DNA of 27,854 nucleotides from JAQBGV01 sp032128395 (GCA_032128395.1 JAQBGV010000201.1:1-27854), one strand, 5' to 3'; shown: positions 7,058-16,248, counted from the stretch's first letter. A program made the numbers and translations. Notes: generated by a model from the sequence alone, not told the origin.

Positions 7058-9199
7058 ATGTCTCCGAGTGCTGTGCGCACAGGGTGGATCACCAGAGTGT
7101 CGACCAGGGTCGTCCTTGGGCCGGTCATCATTGGGCTGGTCATCACGGGGATGGCCATCACTGGGGTGTCGGTCGTCGAAGCGCAGTTCGCCCCCCACCA
7201 TCAGGTGACGGATGTTCTGGGGAATGCGACTCCACCCGAAATCGTGCCGGTCTCTTCCAACGTGATCGGCGTCGCGACCACCGCCGGGGGGACGATCTTC
7301 TACGCGACCGCCTCGAACGGTCTCCCTCTCGCGACTCCGATCCTCGTCGATCCGGTGTCGCAGTCCTCGATCGACCTCGCGGCCGGCGCGACCTTCCTTC
7401 AGTACGTCGTGTACGAGCAGAATGACGGATCGGGTGGACCGACCGAGCGGGACATTCGGATCGCGAACAACGGCGGCGGGCTGTTCGGCTCTCCGGAGAC
7501 GATCACGAACAACGACACCGACGACCACGACCCGGTGGTGTACGTGAGCGTGACCGGGGAACGACACATCGCATGGATCAGCGAGGAGTCCCCCGGGAGC
7601 CCGCTCGTCCGCTGGAAGCCGGGGCAAAGCCCGGACACTGCGCTCGCCGTCGGAGGTCCACCCCAGATCGCCGATTCTGGTCGAGGGGATGTTGTCATCG
7701 CCTACGCACGAACGGGGAACATTCACGCTCGCCGAGCGACGTCGATCGGCGTCGAACCTGAGGTCCCGCTGTTCATCCCCTCCGGCGCGCTCACCGAATG
7801 GGTGCTCCACGGGACCGGCACAGAAGACCTTCACCTCGCCGCGGTAGTGGATGGTGCTCTCCTGTACGCCACCGGCTCTGTCGGTGCGGGTCTCGGCGCA
7901 CCGGTCACGATCGAGAATGGTCCGATCGACGGTGCGCCGCGAATTTCGGTCGATCACCAGGGGCGCGCGGTGATCGTCTTCGCGAAGTCTGGGGATGTCC
8001 TCTGGACTCGGGCGGAGGGTGGAGTGTTCCCCGCCGCCAGTTCGATCGGAGCGGCCGCGGGAAGTAGCGATCCCGCCCTCGCGATCGACCTCCTCGACTA
8101 CATTCACATCGCCTATCTCCAAGGAGGAGAAGTACGGTACGTGAACGACGTCCCTCCGCCGCAGGGCGGGTTCGTCGTGCAGAATGGCAGCGGGTTGCTT
8201 CCGCTGCCGGTCACGTTCCAGAACGCGAGCACCGGGGTGGTCACCGGTGCACTCTGGGACTTCGGAGACGGTTCGTTGAGCGTGGCGATCGCACCGGTGC
8301 ACACCTATACCGAGCCGGGGACCTTCGACGTTACCATGACCGTCTCGGGGCCCGGGGGCGCGGACACGGTGACGATCGTGAACGCCGTCACCACCGTTCT
8401 TCCCGCAAACGTGTTGGAAGTCGCGGACATCGTCGCCTTCGGCGGACAACCGGTGATCCAGCCGCTCCTCGCGACGCACCCCGATCCGCTGCAGGGGTTC
8501 CAGGTCGCGATGAGCTACGACGCTGGGGTCACCCCGATCACCGCGGTCAACTTCACCGGGACCGAAGTGGCGACCCTGGGAAACGGCGTCTGCGGCGACC
8601 CGTTCGACCAAGGTCCGGAGTTCCTGGTCGTCAACAACTTCCCCGCGGGTCCGAATTCAGAGCTGATCATCGCGGTCATCTTCGACTTCGCTTGCCAGCC
8701 GTTCGATGGCGCCGTCCTCAGTCCCGGCACCCGCCAGACGATCGGGAACCTGCTCTACACCGTTCCCTTCGGCCTCCCCCTCGGGGCGAGTGGGCCGCTC
8801 GCGTTCACGAGCGGCATCGGTTCCCCGCCGATCAACAACTCTTTCGCCATCCAGGGTGGACTCGCGGCGATCCCGTACACGCTCGACGGGAGTTGCACCG
8901 TTTCGGCCCAGCCGCAGTTCCTCTTCATCCGGGGGGACGCGAACTACCACGACCAGACGGTCGACATCGCGGACGCGGTCTACATCCTGTTCTTCCTCTT
9001 CTCCGGGGGACCTCCCCCCGAGTGTCCCGATTCCGCGGATGCGAACGATGACGGCTTGATCAACATCGGCGACGCGATCTACGACCTCAGCTTCCTGTTC
9101 GCCGGCGGAGCGACGATCCCGTACCCCTACCCGGGGGCCGGAATCGATCCGACCGTGGATTCGCTCCCAGTTTGTAGCCCGAGCCCCCCCGGTCCGTAG
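7058..9199 (+). CDS. Secreted PKD-domain protein with cohesin-like region and dockerin-like C-terminus
   Basis: An ATG at 7022 is also in frame, but the ATG at 7058 is preferred because GAGGAG lies 9 nt upstream and it opens a well-formed signal peptide (arginines, then VVLGPVIIGLVITGMAITG, cut near VEA-QF). The product is about 713 aa. Residues about 40-360 are a repetitive beta-rich region that resembles a propeller (ITNNDTDDHDPVVYV, ERHIAWISEE, IHIAYLQGGEVRYV). Residues about 365-450 are a PKD domain with WDFGDGS and HTYTEPGTFDVTMTVSG. Residues about 450-620 resemble a cohesin-like fold (QGFQVAMSYDAGVTPITAV). Residues about 621-713 form a dockerin-like module (RGDANYHDQTVDIADAVYI and DANDDGLINIGDAIYDL) ending in VDSLPVC. 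This module is related to the C-terminus of the protein at 444-3641. The function is unknown; an extracellular role is inferred from the signal peptide. Confidence 0.85.
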   Translation: MSPSAVRTGWITRVSTRVVLGPVIIGLVITGMAITGVSVVEAQFAPHHQVTDVLGNATPPEIVPVSSNVIGVATTAGGTIFYATASNGLPLATPILVDPVSQSSIDLAAGATFLQYVVYEQNDGSGGPTERDIRIANNGGGLFGSPETITNNDTDDHDPVVYVSVTGERHIAWISEESPGSPLVRWKPGQSPDTALAVGGPPQIADSGRGDVVIAYARTGNIHARRATSIGVEPEVPLFIPSGALTEWVLHGTGTEDLHLAAVVDGALLYATGSVGAGLGAPVTIENGPIDGAPRISVDHQGRAVIVFAKSGDVLWTRAEGGVFPAASSIGAAAGSSDPALAIDLLDYIHIAYLQGGEVRYVNDVPPPQGGFVVQNGSGLLPLPVTFQNASTGVVTGALWDFGDGSLSVAIAPVHTYTEPGTFDVTMTVSGPGGADTVTIVNAVTTVLPANVLEVADIVAFGGQPVIQPLLATHPDPLQGFQVAMSYDAGVTPITAVNFTGTEVATLGNGVCGDPFDQGPEFLVVNNFPAGPNSELIIAVIFDFACQPFDGAVLSPGTRQTIGNLLYTVPFGLPLGASGPLAFTSGIGSPPINNSFAIQGGLAAIPYTLDGSCTVSAQPQFLFIRGDANYHDQTVDIADAVYILFFLFSGGPPPECPDSADANDDGLINIGDAIYDLSFLFAGGATIPYPYPGAGIDPTVDSLPVCSPSPPGP

Positions 9200-9223
9200 G
9201 CCGAGCGGCTGGAACCGCACTCT

Positions 9224-9292
9224 GCCGCCTCCGGGTCGGCCCGGCGAACCCCGACGGGGAGGGGGTCACCGTCGGGTCGACCCGGAGGCGGC
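9224..9292 (+). terminator. Long hairpin after the PKD protein, possible terminator
   Basis: A perfect 15-bp inverted repeat (9224-9238 GCCGCCTCCGGGTCG and 9278-9292) encloses a 39-nt loop that contains a smaller CCCCGACGGGG hairpin. It starts 24 nt after the stop codon. There is no good T-run afterwards, so it may be an intrinsic terminator of a GC-rich type or a transcript-end stabilising structure. Confidence 0.5.
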
Positions 9293-9411
9293 TCTCGATC
9301 TTCCGGTGGCCTCGATGCCACGGCGCAGATCCTGCATCATCCCGGCCGCGCTGATCGGGCCGCGGGTCCGGAATCCACAGGTACTCCACAACGATCGACA
9401 GGGACTCGGCA

Positions 9412-10962
<1,551 letters not shown>

Positions 10963-11036
10963 GCCGAGACCGAGCTCGTGGCGGCCAACATCGAAACCCC
11001 CTGGGGAGTATGATCTCTCGAAACAGGGAGGACGCG

Positions 11037-12404
11037 ATGCCACGCTGTACCCCACTGATCTTCCGATGCCTCATCCCGATCGCCGTTCTCGCGGGTTCGC
11101 TCGCGCTCGATGTGCCGGGTGCAGGATCAGCAGAGGCCGGTGCTTCCGTTCAGAGTTCTGACGTCGAGAGTCTCGGGAAGGAGCTCCAGAGGGCGGCGGG
11201 TAAGGGAGATCTCGATGGGGCCCGCCGGCTGGTCCGCGAGCTCGGGGAGAGCGGCGACCCAGCGGCGACCGACTGGATCCTGAAGTCGGTCATCATCTTC
11301 GACGATGCGGAGCTGGTCGGGAATGCGATCGATGCGCTGCGCTCGCTCGGCATCGAGAACGTCGCCGAAACCTGCGAGTCGTACCTCGCCAAGTCGAAGA
11401 CCCCCCCGCTGCTCGCAGCCGTGATCATCGTCGTCGCGGAGGGCTTCGCTGACGAGCGCTCCGAGAAGTGGCTCGTCGACGGTCTGAACTCGAAGAGCGA
11501 CCTGGTCCTTCGGAATTCCATCGACGCTCTGGTCGTGCGGAAGTCGAAGGCGGGGATCCCCGCCCTGATCGGCAAACTCGAGTCGATCGGGGGAGAGCGC
11601 TCGACGGTGTACTACGCGGTGCTCGACGGTCTCCTCCTCCTGACCGGGCAGGAGTACGAAACGATCGAGGATTGGCGGAAGTTCTGGGAGATCCAGGGGC
11701 CGACGCTCGATCCGGCGAACCTGGATGCGGGGGACGGAACCACCGGGGTCGAGCGCAAGAAGGCGAGGACTCCTCGCGATCCCGAGTTCTTCGGCGTCGA
11801 GGTGGTCAGCCAGAAGGTGATGTTCGTGATCGACACTTCCGGCTCGATGGTCCTCTACGACGAGGGGGGCGGCGAGGAGGGGGGCGGCAAGGGCGCCTCG
11901 TGGCAGCAGCGCCAGCGGATCAAGCGAGTGCGGGACCAGCTGAAGGCGGTGATCCAGAAGCTCCGCACCAACTCTAGGTTCAACATCATCTCGTACAGCG
12001 ACCAGCTTCAGAACTTCAACGAGAAGGGGATCGTCCCTGCCTCCGGGACCTGGAAGAAGAAGGCGGTTCAATTCGCCGACGGGCTCAAGGCGAATGGATT
12101 CACCCACACCGACGAAGCGATGCGCGCCGCCTTCCAGGACAAGTCGATCGACACGATCATGCTTCTCTCCGACGGGGCACCCGTGCACGACGGCTCACAG
12201 GAGAACCTGATCCCGAGGATCCTAGACGACGTCCGGAAGATGAACCGGGTCCGCAAGGTGAAGATCTACACCTTCGGGTTCGATGGCCCGGGGGTCACGC
12301 CGCCGAATTCGAAGCAGCCCCCGAACGCGAACCCGGCGCCCCTGGTCGAGTTCCTGACCCGCCTCGCCGAGGACAACGGGGGGACGTACACCTCGATCCG
12401 CTGA
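11037..12404 (+). CDS. Exported HEAT-like plus von Willebrand factor A domain protein
   Basis: The product is 455 aa. The ATG at 11037 is chosen over the in-frame ATG at 11010 because GGGAGG sits 5 nt upstream and the protein then begins with a signal peptide (MPRCTPLIFRCLIPIAVLAG, ending near GSAEA). Residues about 35-200 are helical, HEAT-like repeats (DPAATDWILKSVI, LVGNAIDALRSLG, LVLRNSIDALVVR). Residues about 255-455 are a VWA domain with a complete metal-ion-dependent adhesion site: D266-T-S-G-S in FVIDTSGSM, the threonine in GFTHTDEA and the aspartate in LLSDGAP. A Gly/Glu-rich insert (EGGGEEGGGKG) directly follows the first motif. The role is probably protein binding outside the cytoplasm; no enzyme function is suggested. 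The gene appears to stand alone. Confidence 0.85.
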   Translation: MPRCTPLIFRCLIPIAVLAGSLALDVPGAGSAEAGASVQSSDVESLGKELQRAAGKGDLDGARRLVRELGESGDPAATDWILKSVIIFDDAELVGNAIDALRSLGIENVAETCESYLAKSKTPPLLAAVIIVVAEGFADERSEKWLVDGLNSKSDLVLRNSIDALVVRKSKAGIPALIGKLESIGGERSTVYYAVLDGLLLLTGQEYETIEDWRKFWEIQGPTLDPANLDAGDGTTGVERKKARTPRDPEFFGVEVVSQKVMFVIDTSGSMVLYDEGGGEEGGGKGASWQQRQRIKRVRDQLKAVIQKLRTNSRFNIISYSDQLQNFNEKGIVPASGTWKKKAVQFADGLKANGFTHTDEAMRAAFQDKSIDTIMLLSDGAPVHDGSQENLIPRILDDVRKMNRVRKVKIYTFGFDGPGVTPPNSKQPPNANPAPLVEFLTRLAEDNGGTYTSIR

Positions 12405-12449
12405 TCCGGCGGTGGATCGGCATGTAGATCGCGACTCCGACTCTACGAG

Positions 12450-12482
12450 GCCCGGGCTCCGATGACGCACCGTCTGCGGCGT
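12450..12482 (-). repeat. 33-bp conserved box near repeat copy B
   Basis: On the minus strand this reads CCGCAGACGGTG..TCATCGGAGCCCGGGC and matches 3883-3915 with three mismatches. It has the same orientation relative to the inverted-repeat element as at copy A. Confidence 0.7.
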
Positions 12483-12563
12483 TGGGGGGCGCCGTCCGAT
12501 CCTCGACAGGGCGAAGGCCCCGCCTGCGGTCGGCCGGCACCCCGCGTTTTGCACCCGGTACCC

Positions 12564-12807
12564 CTCGAAGCCCTCTACGTGATTCATCCCTGCCGAAACA
12601 AGGATGAGGTGGTTGTGGATGAATACGGATGATGGGACTGGCTCGCCGCAGGTGATGCCTGTCCCGGACGTTCGCCGGTACTCCGGATGGTCCCGCACGA
12701 CTGCCTTGTTGAATAGGGGTGGATCAGCGGGCGAACGTCCGGGACAGGCATCACCTTCGGCGAGCCAGTCCCATCATCCCATTCTCAACAACATAGAGGG
12801 CTTCGAG
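12564..12807. repeat. Outer 17-bp inverted pair enclosing repeat copy B
   Basis: CTCGAAGCCCTCTACGT at 12564-12580 pairs with ACATAGAGGGCTTCGAG at 12791-12807 with one mismatch. Together they bracket the 153-bp element, 46 bp away on the left and 11 bp on the right. They may be the true ends of a larger non-coding unit or the remains of an older insertion. Confidence 0.5.
12627..12779. repeat. Dispersed inverted-repeat element, copy B (complete)
   Basis: The 50-bp arms at 12627-12676 and 12730-12779 are reverse complements with a single mismatch (12757). They enclose a 53-nt spacer. The arm core is GATGGGACTGGCTCGCCG followed by GGTGATGCCTGTCCCGGACG. As RNA or single-stranded DNA it would form one very long hairpin. 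No open frame is present. Related copies lie at 3731-3874 and from 27806 to the window end. Confidence 0.9.
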
Positions 12808-13039
12808 CCGACCCTCGACGGGGCGAGGGCCAACCGACGGGGATCCTCCAGTACCAGGATGAATGCGAGCGAGAGTAGTGGCCCTACCCCCACGATCTGA
12901 GGCAGGACGTCGGTCTGTGCACTCGACGACGGTGTTGCGGGTGCGGAGGATCGCGAGATGCTTCTGGGCCTCGGCGCTGCGATGTCGGATGGGGTGACGA
13001 CGCGAACTCTGCTGATTCTCAACCTCGATCGCTATCGGT

Positions 13040-13045
13040 TATGAT
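13040..13045 (+). promoter_or_regulatory. Probable -10 box of the zinc-ribbon gene
   Basis: TATGAT at 13040-13045 matches the sigma-70 -10 consensus at five of six bases and ends only 6 nt before the ATG at 13052. A weak TTCTCA at 13016-13021 could serve as -35 with 18-nt spacing. Transcription would then begin at or next to the start codon, giving a leaderless message. This fits with the lack of any Shine-Dalgarno sequence before the gene. Confidence 0.45.
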
Positions 13046-13051
13046 TCTCAC

Positions 13052-13366
13052 ATGAGCGCTTCCGTCTGCCCCCACTGCGGTTCACCCCTCGCGCCCCGCG
13101 CCGTCGCTTGTCGCGAGTGTGGGAGCGATCTCGAGACCGGGTGGAATCGCGACGCCGACTATCTCTCCGTCGAGCTCCCCGAAGATGATATTCCAAACGC
13201 CGAACGAGGTCCGGTGTTTCGGACGGTGGGAATTCTCTGTATCGCAGCCCTCCTCGGAGGTGCGATCGTGCTCCTCGGGGGACAGCCCTTCAGCGTCTTC
13301 ATCGCCATCGCCTTGGCTGCGCCGATCGCTTTCGGCTTGAGGAAGAGCTCGGGCGACGGCGGATGA
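13052..13366 (+). CDS. Small zinc-ribbon membrane protein
   Basis: The 104-aa protein begins with a zinc-ribbon made of CPHCG (residues 6-10) and CRECGSD (residues 20-26), giving four cysteines in two CxxC knuckles. A polar segment follows, then two hydrophobic stretches (TVGILCIAALLGGAIVLLGG and VFIAIALAAPIAFG) that would form a membrane hairpin near the C-terminus. This layout is common in uncharacterised bacterial proteins; I do not recognise a specific family. No Shine-Dalgarno precedes the ATG, but a -10 box lies directly upstream, so it may be translated from a leaderless transcript. Confidence 0.75.
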   Translation: MSASVCPHCGSPLAPRAVACRECGSDLETGWNRDADYLSVELPEDDIPNAERGPVFRTVGILCIAALLGGAIVLLGGQPFSVFIAIALAAPIAFGLRKSSGDGG

Positions 13367-13511
13367 GGCGCGCACCGCGGTCGCGGTGACGTCAGTTCCA
13401 CATTGTGTACGAATCGCACCCACCACCCCTTGTGCGTTCCCCTCGGTGGGTAGATCCTGCCCCTCGACACCGATCTCTCCCGAAAAGATCCACCCCGATC
13501 GAGGAGGCCCC

Positions 13512-15081
13512 ATGCCGCGCCTGTTCGCACCTCTCGCGTTCTTCCTCTGCTTCGCCTGCTTCCTGCTGCTCCCTATCGGGTGCGCCTCCTCTCATTCCGT
13601 CATCGTGCACGACGGCGATGGTAGCCGGTGGGTCCGCAAGGGAGATCAATGGTCGATCCAGCAGGTCGACTCCGACGACGGGTCGGTGCTCTCCGCCGAG
13701 CTCATCATCGAGCAGGAGGAGTCGAGCGGGGAGGCGACCTATCGGATCGAGCGCCTCGAATTGTTCCCGCCGGGGGACGCGATGGGCCGGCTGTGGCGGC
13801 TCCTCCCCGCGCGCTCCGTATTGCGCGCAGCCGACGGCGAGACCCTCGAGCACCCCGACGGAGCGGTCCTCGCCGAACTCGGCGTCGAACCGAGCCTCGA
13901 CGAGGTCTTGCTAGCGATGCCGAAGTTCATCCACGCGGACTCTCGGGGCGAAGCGCTCGGGCGAGTGGCCGCGGGACGCAAGGGCTCCCGTTCCTTCGAC
14001 GAGGTCCTCGCGGTGATCGAGGCGGGGGAAGGGGGACCCCTCGGCGGTCTCGGTCCCGATTCCCTCCCGGTCGGAGGGTCGGTGAGTCGAGCCTCGTCCT
14101 TTAGCCTCGATGCCTTCGCCACGCGCACCGACCTCGGCTCCTCCGAGTTCGATCGGCTTCCCGGGTACGCCGACCGATTCTCCAGCTCGAAGAGGGCGAC
14201 CGCGTTCCTGCGTCGACTCGTCGGCAAGGCGAGCACCGGATCGATCGCGGTGGAGGTCGGGAAGCTTCCGAGCTCGAAGGGTCGCGCCGAAGTGCTCACC
14301 GATCTCGCGCAGGCTCCCGATCTCACCGAGGAGGGCGCCGCCGCCATCGTCACCGCGACGAGCGGGATCGGCTCGTCGAAACGCCAGACCGAAGTGCTGG
14401 TAAGCGTGTCCGAAGTGGCTCCGGTGGGAGTCGTCCTCGATGTGGTCCCGACGATCGGATCCTCAGCGGGACGCACCGAGGTCCTCCTCGCTCTGACCCG
14501 TCGGCGCCCCCTCACGGTCGATGATCTCGATGCCATCGCGCGAGCGACCAGCTCGATCGGCTCGTCTTCGGGTCAGACGAAGGTACTCTGTGAGTTGGTC
14601 GAATCCGCTCCGGTCGAAGCGATTCTCGTCGCCGTGCCGGGGGATCGGATCCAGCCAGGGGCGAGGAGTGATCCTCACTTCCCTCGCCCGACAGCCAGGC
14701 CTCGGGGCGGAGGAGGCCGCCGAGATCGCCCGCGCGAGCGCGGACATCGGATCTTCGTCGCTGCAGGGAAAGGTCCTCCGCGAGCTGATCGGCATCGCCA
14801 CGGTCGATGCGATCCTCGAAGCGATCCCCGCGATCGGCTCCACGGCCGAACGGCGCAAGGTGCTCGTGGCGCTCGCCCGCACCCCGGAGCTCACACCGGC
14901 GGAAGGCGCCCAGCTCGCGGGGGCGACCTCGCTCCTCCCCTCGAGCCCCGATCGCGCGGAGGTCCTCACCGCCCTGATCGGTCGCGCGCCCGCAAGCTCG
15001 ATCCGCACGGCAGCCGGAGCGATCTCATCGAAGCACCATCGCGAAGAAGTTCTGAAACAGCTCGGCAGCAGCGATCGATGA
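13512..15081 (+). pseudogene. Repeat-containing lipoprotein interrupted by a +1 frameshift
   Basis: The gene starts at the ATG at 13512 with GAGGAGG 4 nt upstream and a lipoprotein-type signal (FLLLPIGC, C24). From about 13740 the protein is helical and repetitive. Ten units of the form SSxxRxEVLxxL (for example SSKGRAEVLTDL, SSAGRTEVLLAL, SSSGQTKVLCEL) recur with spacings alternating between about 29 and 38 residues, like HEAT-type solenoids. The repeats run in one frame to about 14640. They resume at once in the next frame (GIGSSQGRGVILTSLARQ onward) and continue to TGA at 15079-15081. Removing one G from the G5 run at 14639-14643 restores a continuous 522-aa protein with the expected V-P-x-I-G-S-S joint. 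The uncorrected frame stays open to 15587 by chance, through the antisense thioredoxin gene. Either a real mutation or a base-calling error is possible. Function unknown. Confidence 0.8.
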
Positions 15082-15090
15082 CGATGCAGA

Positions 15091-15125
15091 GCCCGCCCGG
15101 TGCCGCCTGGGGGCGCCGGGCGGGC
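15091..15125. terminator. Hairpin between convergent genes
   Basis: GCCCGCCCGG at 15091-15100 pairs perfectly with 15116-15125 around a short loop, with a few more inner pairs possible. It sits between the end of the repeat lipoprotein (15081) and the end of the minus-strand thioredoxin gene (15147), so it could serve both. No T-run is present on either side. Confidence 0.45.
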
Positions 15126-15146
15126 GCTGCTACCGACTCCGGAGAC

Positions 15147-16121
15147 TTAGCTTCCTGGCTGCCGCTTCTGCTTGGCGAGGATCTCCTCAGCAAAGACGTC
15201 CAGGCTCTTCCCGATCTTCGCGAGCTCATCGGGCGAGAGCTTCTCGCCGGTGCTCTTCAGAATAGAAGCGAAGTGAGCGCGCTCTTCCACGGTGACCGGG
15301 CAGCCGATGTTTCCCCCCGGTCCGTCGGCGGTCGCGAGGACCTCGCCCTCCGAATCGAGAATCGCGATCCAGGGGATACCCCCAGCCTTGCCCTCCCTAA
15401 AGCGGTCGAGCATCTCCTTGCCACCAGCCATGCGGTCGATGTCGATCTTGAGTTCCACATATGCGCGATCCATCCGCGGGCGAACGTCGTCCTTGCCGAG
15501 GAACTCCTCGAGCCGGTGACACCACCCTCACCACGGCGCACTGAAGTGGACGAAGACGCGCTTGCCATCCTTCTTCGCACTCGCTAGCGCGGTCGAGAGC
15601 AAGGAATCCGCACCGGGAGCGGTCGCCTGGTGCGTCTCGAGGAACGCCTTCACCTTCGCGGGGTCGTGGTGATCCCCTTCCTCGAGCGAACTGGTCTCCT
15701 GGTTCGCGATCGCCTTCCCGTCCCCGTCGATCACGGTCAGGAAGGGCGCGCCGTGCTTCTTCGGATCTGCTCCGAGCTCGGCGGCGAGGTCCATGTTCTT
15801 GTCGAACTTGCCGATATCGACGTGCACGAGTTTGTATTCGTACAGCATCGTCCGGGAGAGGGTGCGATCGGACTCGAGGACGCCATCGAGGAGGTGGCAC
15901 CAGCCGCACCAGTTCCCGCCCCACATCACGAGGACCCGTTGGTGGTCCTTCTTCGCCACCGCAACCGCGGCGGCGATGTCCGCCCTGGCGTCTGCGGACT
16001 CGTCGTAGATCTTGGGCTTCTCCTTCTTCTGCGGAGGATCGTCGGCCCCGAGCAGCGGCCCAGTCAGAAGACAGCCAGCCGCGAGGAGGGCGAAGACACG
16101 GCCGAGTCGAAATCGCACCAT
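15147..16121 (-). CDS. Exported tandem-thioredoxin protein, candidate selenoprotein with in-frame UGA
   Basis: The reading frame runs from the ATG at 16121 (AAGGA about 8 nt upstream) to TAA at 15147. It has one internal TGA at 15530-15528, giving 324 residues if the TGA is read through. Residues 1-25 are a signal peptide (RVFALLAAGCLLTGPLLGA). Domain 1 (about 45-145) is a thioredoxin fold with active site W71-C72-G-W-C75-H and the cis-proline loop GAPFL. Domain 2 (about 172-300) repeats it: FSAPW, then TGA at codon 198, then GWCHRLEEF, the cis-proline loop GIPWIAILDSEGEV and a helical tail. The TGA thus replaces exactly the first redox cysteine, as in known UxxC thioredoxin-like selenoproteins. 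A SECIS-like hairpin follows. The alternatives are a Cys-to-stop mutation (TGC or TGT to TGA) or a truncated protein of 197 aa plus a dead tail. No sel genes are in this window. The probable role is thiol-disulfide exchange or repair in the periplasm (inference). Confidence 0.8.
15495..15513 (-). promoter_or_regulatory. Candidate bacterial SECIS hairpin downstream of the in-frame UGA
   Basis: On the minus strand, counting the U of UGA (15530) as 1, nucleotides 18-36 read GCUCGAGGAGUUCCUCGGC. They fold as two G-C pairs (18-36, 19-35), a bulged U20, five pairs (21-34 to 25-30) and the apical loop A26-G27-U28-U29. The bulged U on the 5' side and the G-U in the loop are the features recognised by SelB in the E. 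coli fdhF SECIS (U17, G23, U24). The loop starts 22 nt after the UGA and has a G in its first two bases, as expected for bacterial elements. CC at 15-16 and GG at 39-40 can extend the stem. Confidence 0.65.
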
Positions 16122-16248
16122 CACTTCGTTCCTTTCCGGTGGAGAGGGTGGACCGATCATCCCCTCGTCCACCCGAAAGCTCAACCGGGCACCCGGACCG
16201 CGGCGAGACCCGCTGTATCCCGCGCCCCGCATCCGCCAGAATCCAGGT

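Larger units (their letters stand above)
12405..13051. other. Structured non-coding region between the VWA and zinc-ribbon genes
   Basis: This stretch of about 650 bases has no convincing gene; short open frames on both strands lack protein character. It holds, in order, the 33-bp box (12450-12482), an 8-bp inverted pair (12582-12589 with 12617-12624), the 153-bp inverted-repeat element (12627-12779), a 17-bp outer inverted pair (12564-12580 with 12791-12807) and a direct repeat of about 19 bp (12501-12519 with about 12813-12831, CCTCGACAGGGCGAAGGCC-like). A likely promoter for the next gene lies at its right end. Confidence 0.6.

Noticed and set aside
6956..8611. 551-codon minus-strand open frame opposite the PKD protein
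   Set aside because: Composition (Arg, Asp, Gly, Val) and full antisense overlap mark it as a shadow.
12774..13022. 82-codon minus-strand open frame in the structured intergenic region
   Set aside because: No family resemblance, no good ribosome-binding site, and it overlaps repeat sequence.
15528..15530. The TGA as a simple pseudogene stop in the thioredoxin gene
   Set aside because: Not excluded, but less likely: the stop falls exactly on the redox cysteine, the downstream frame is intact and a SECIS-like hairpin follows. Kept as the main alternative.
13386..15587. A 733-codon plus-strand open frame covering the repeat lipoprotein and continuing to 15587
   Set aside because: After about 14643 the frame loses all repeat character and becomes Arg/Pro-rich, while the repeats continue in the next frame. 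The last 500 bases also run antisense to the thioredoxin gene. It is an artefact of high GC plus the frameshift.
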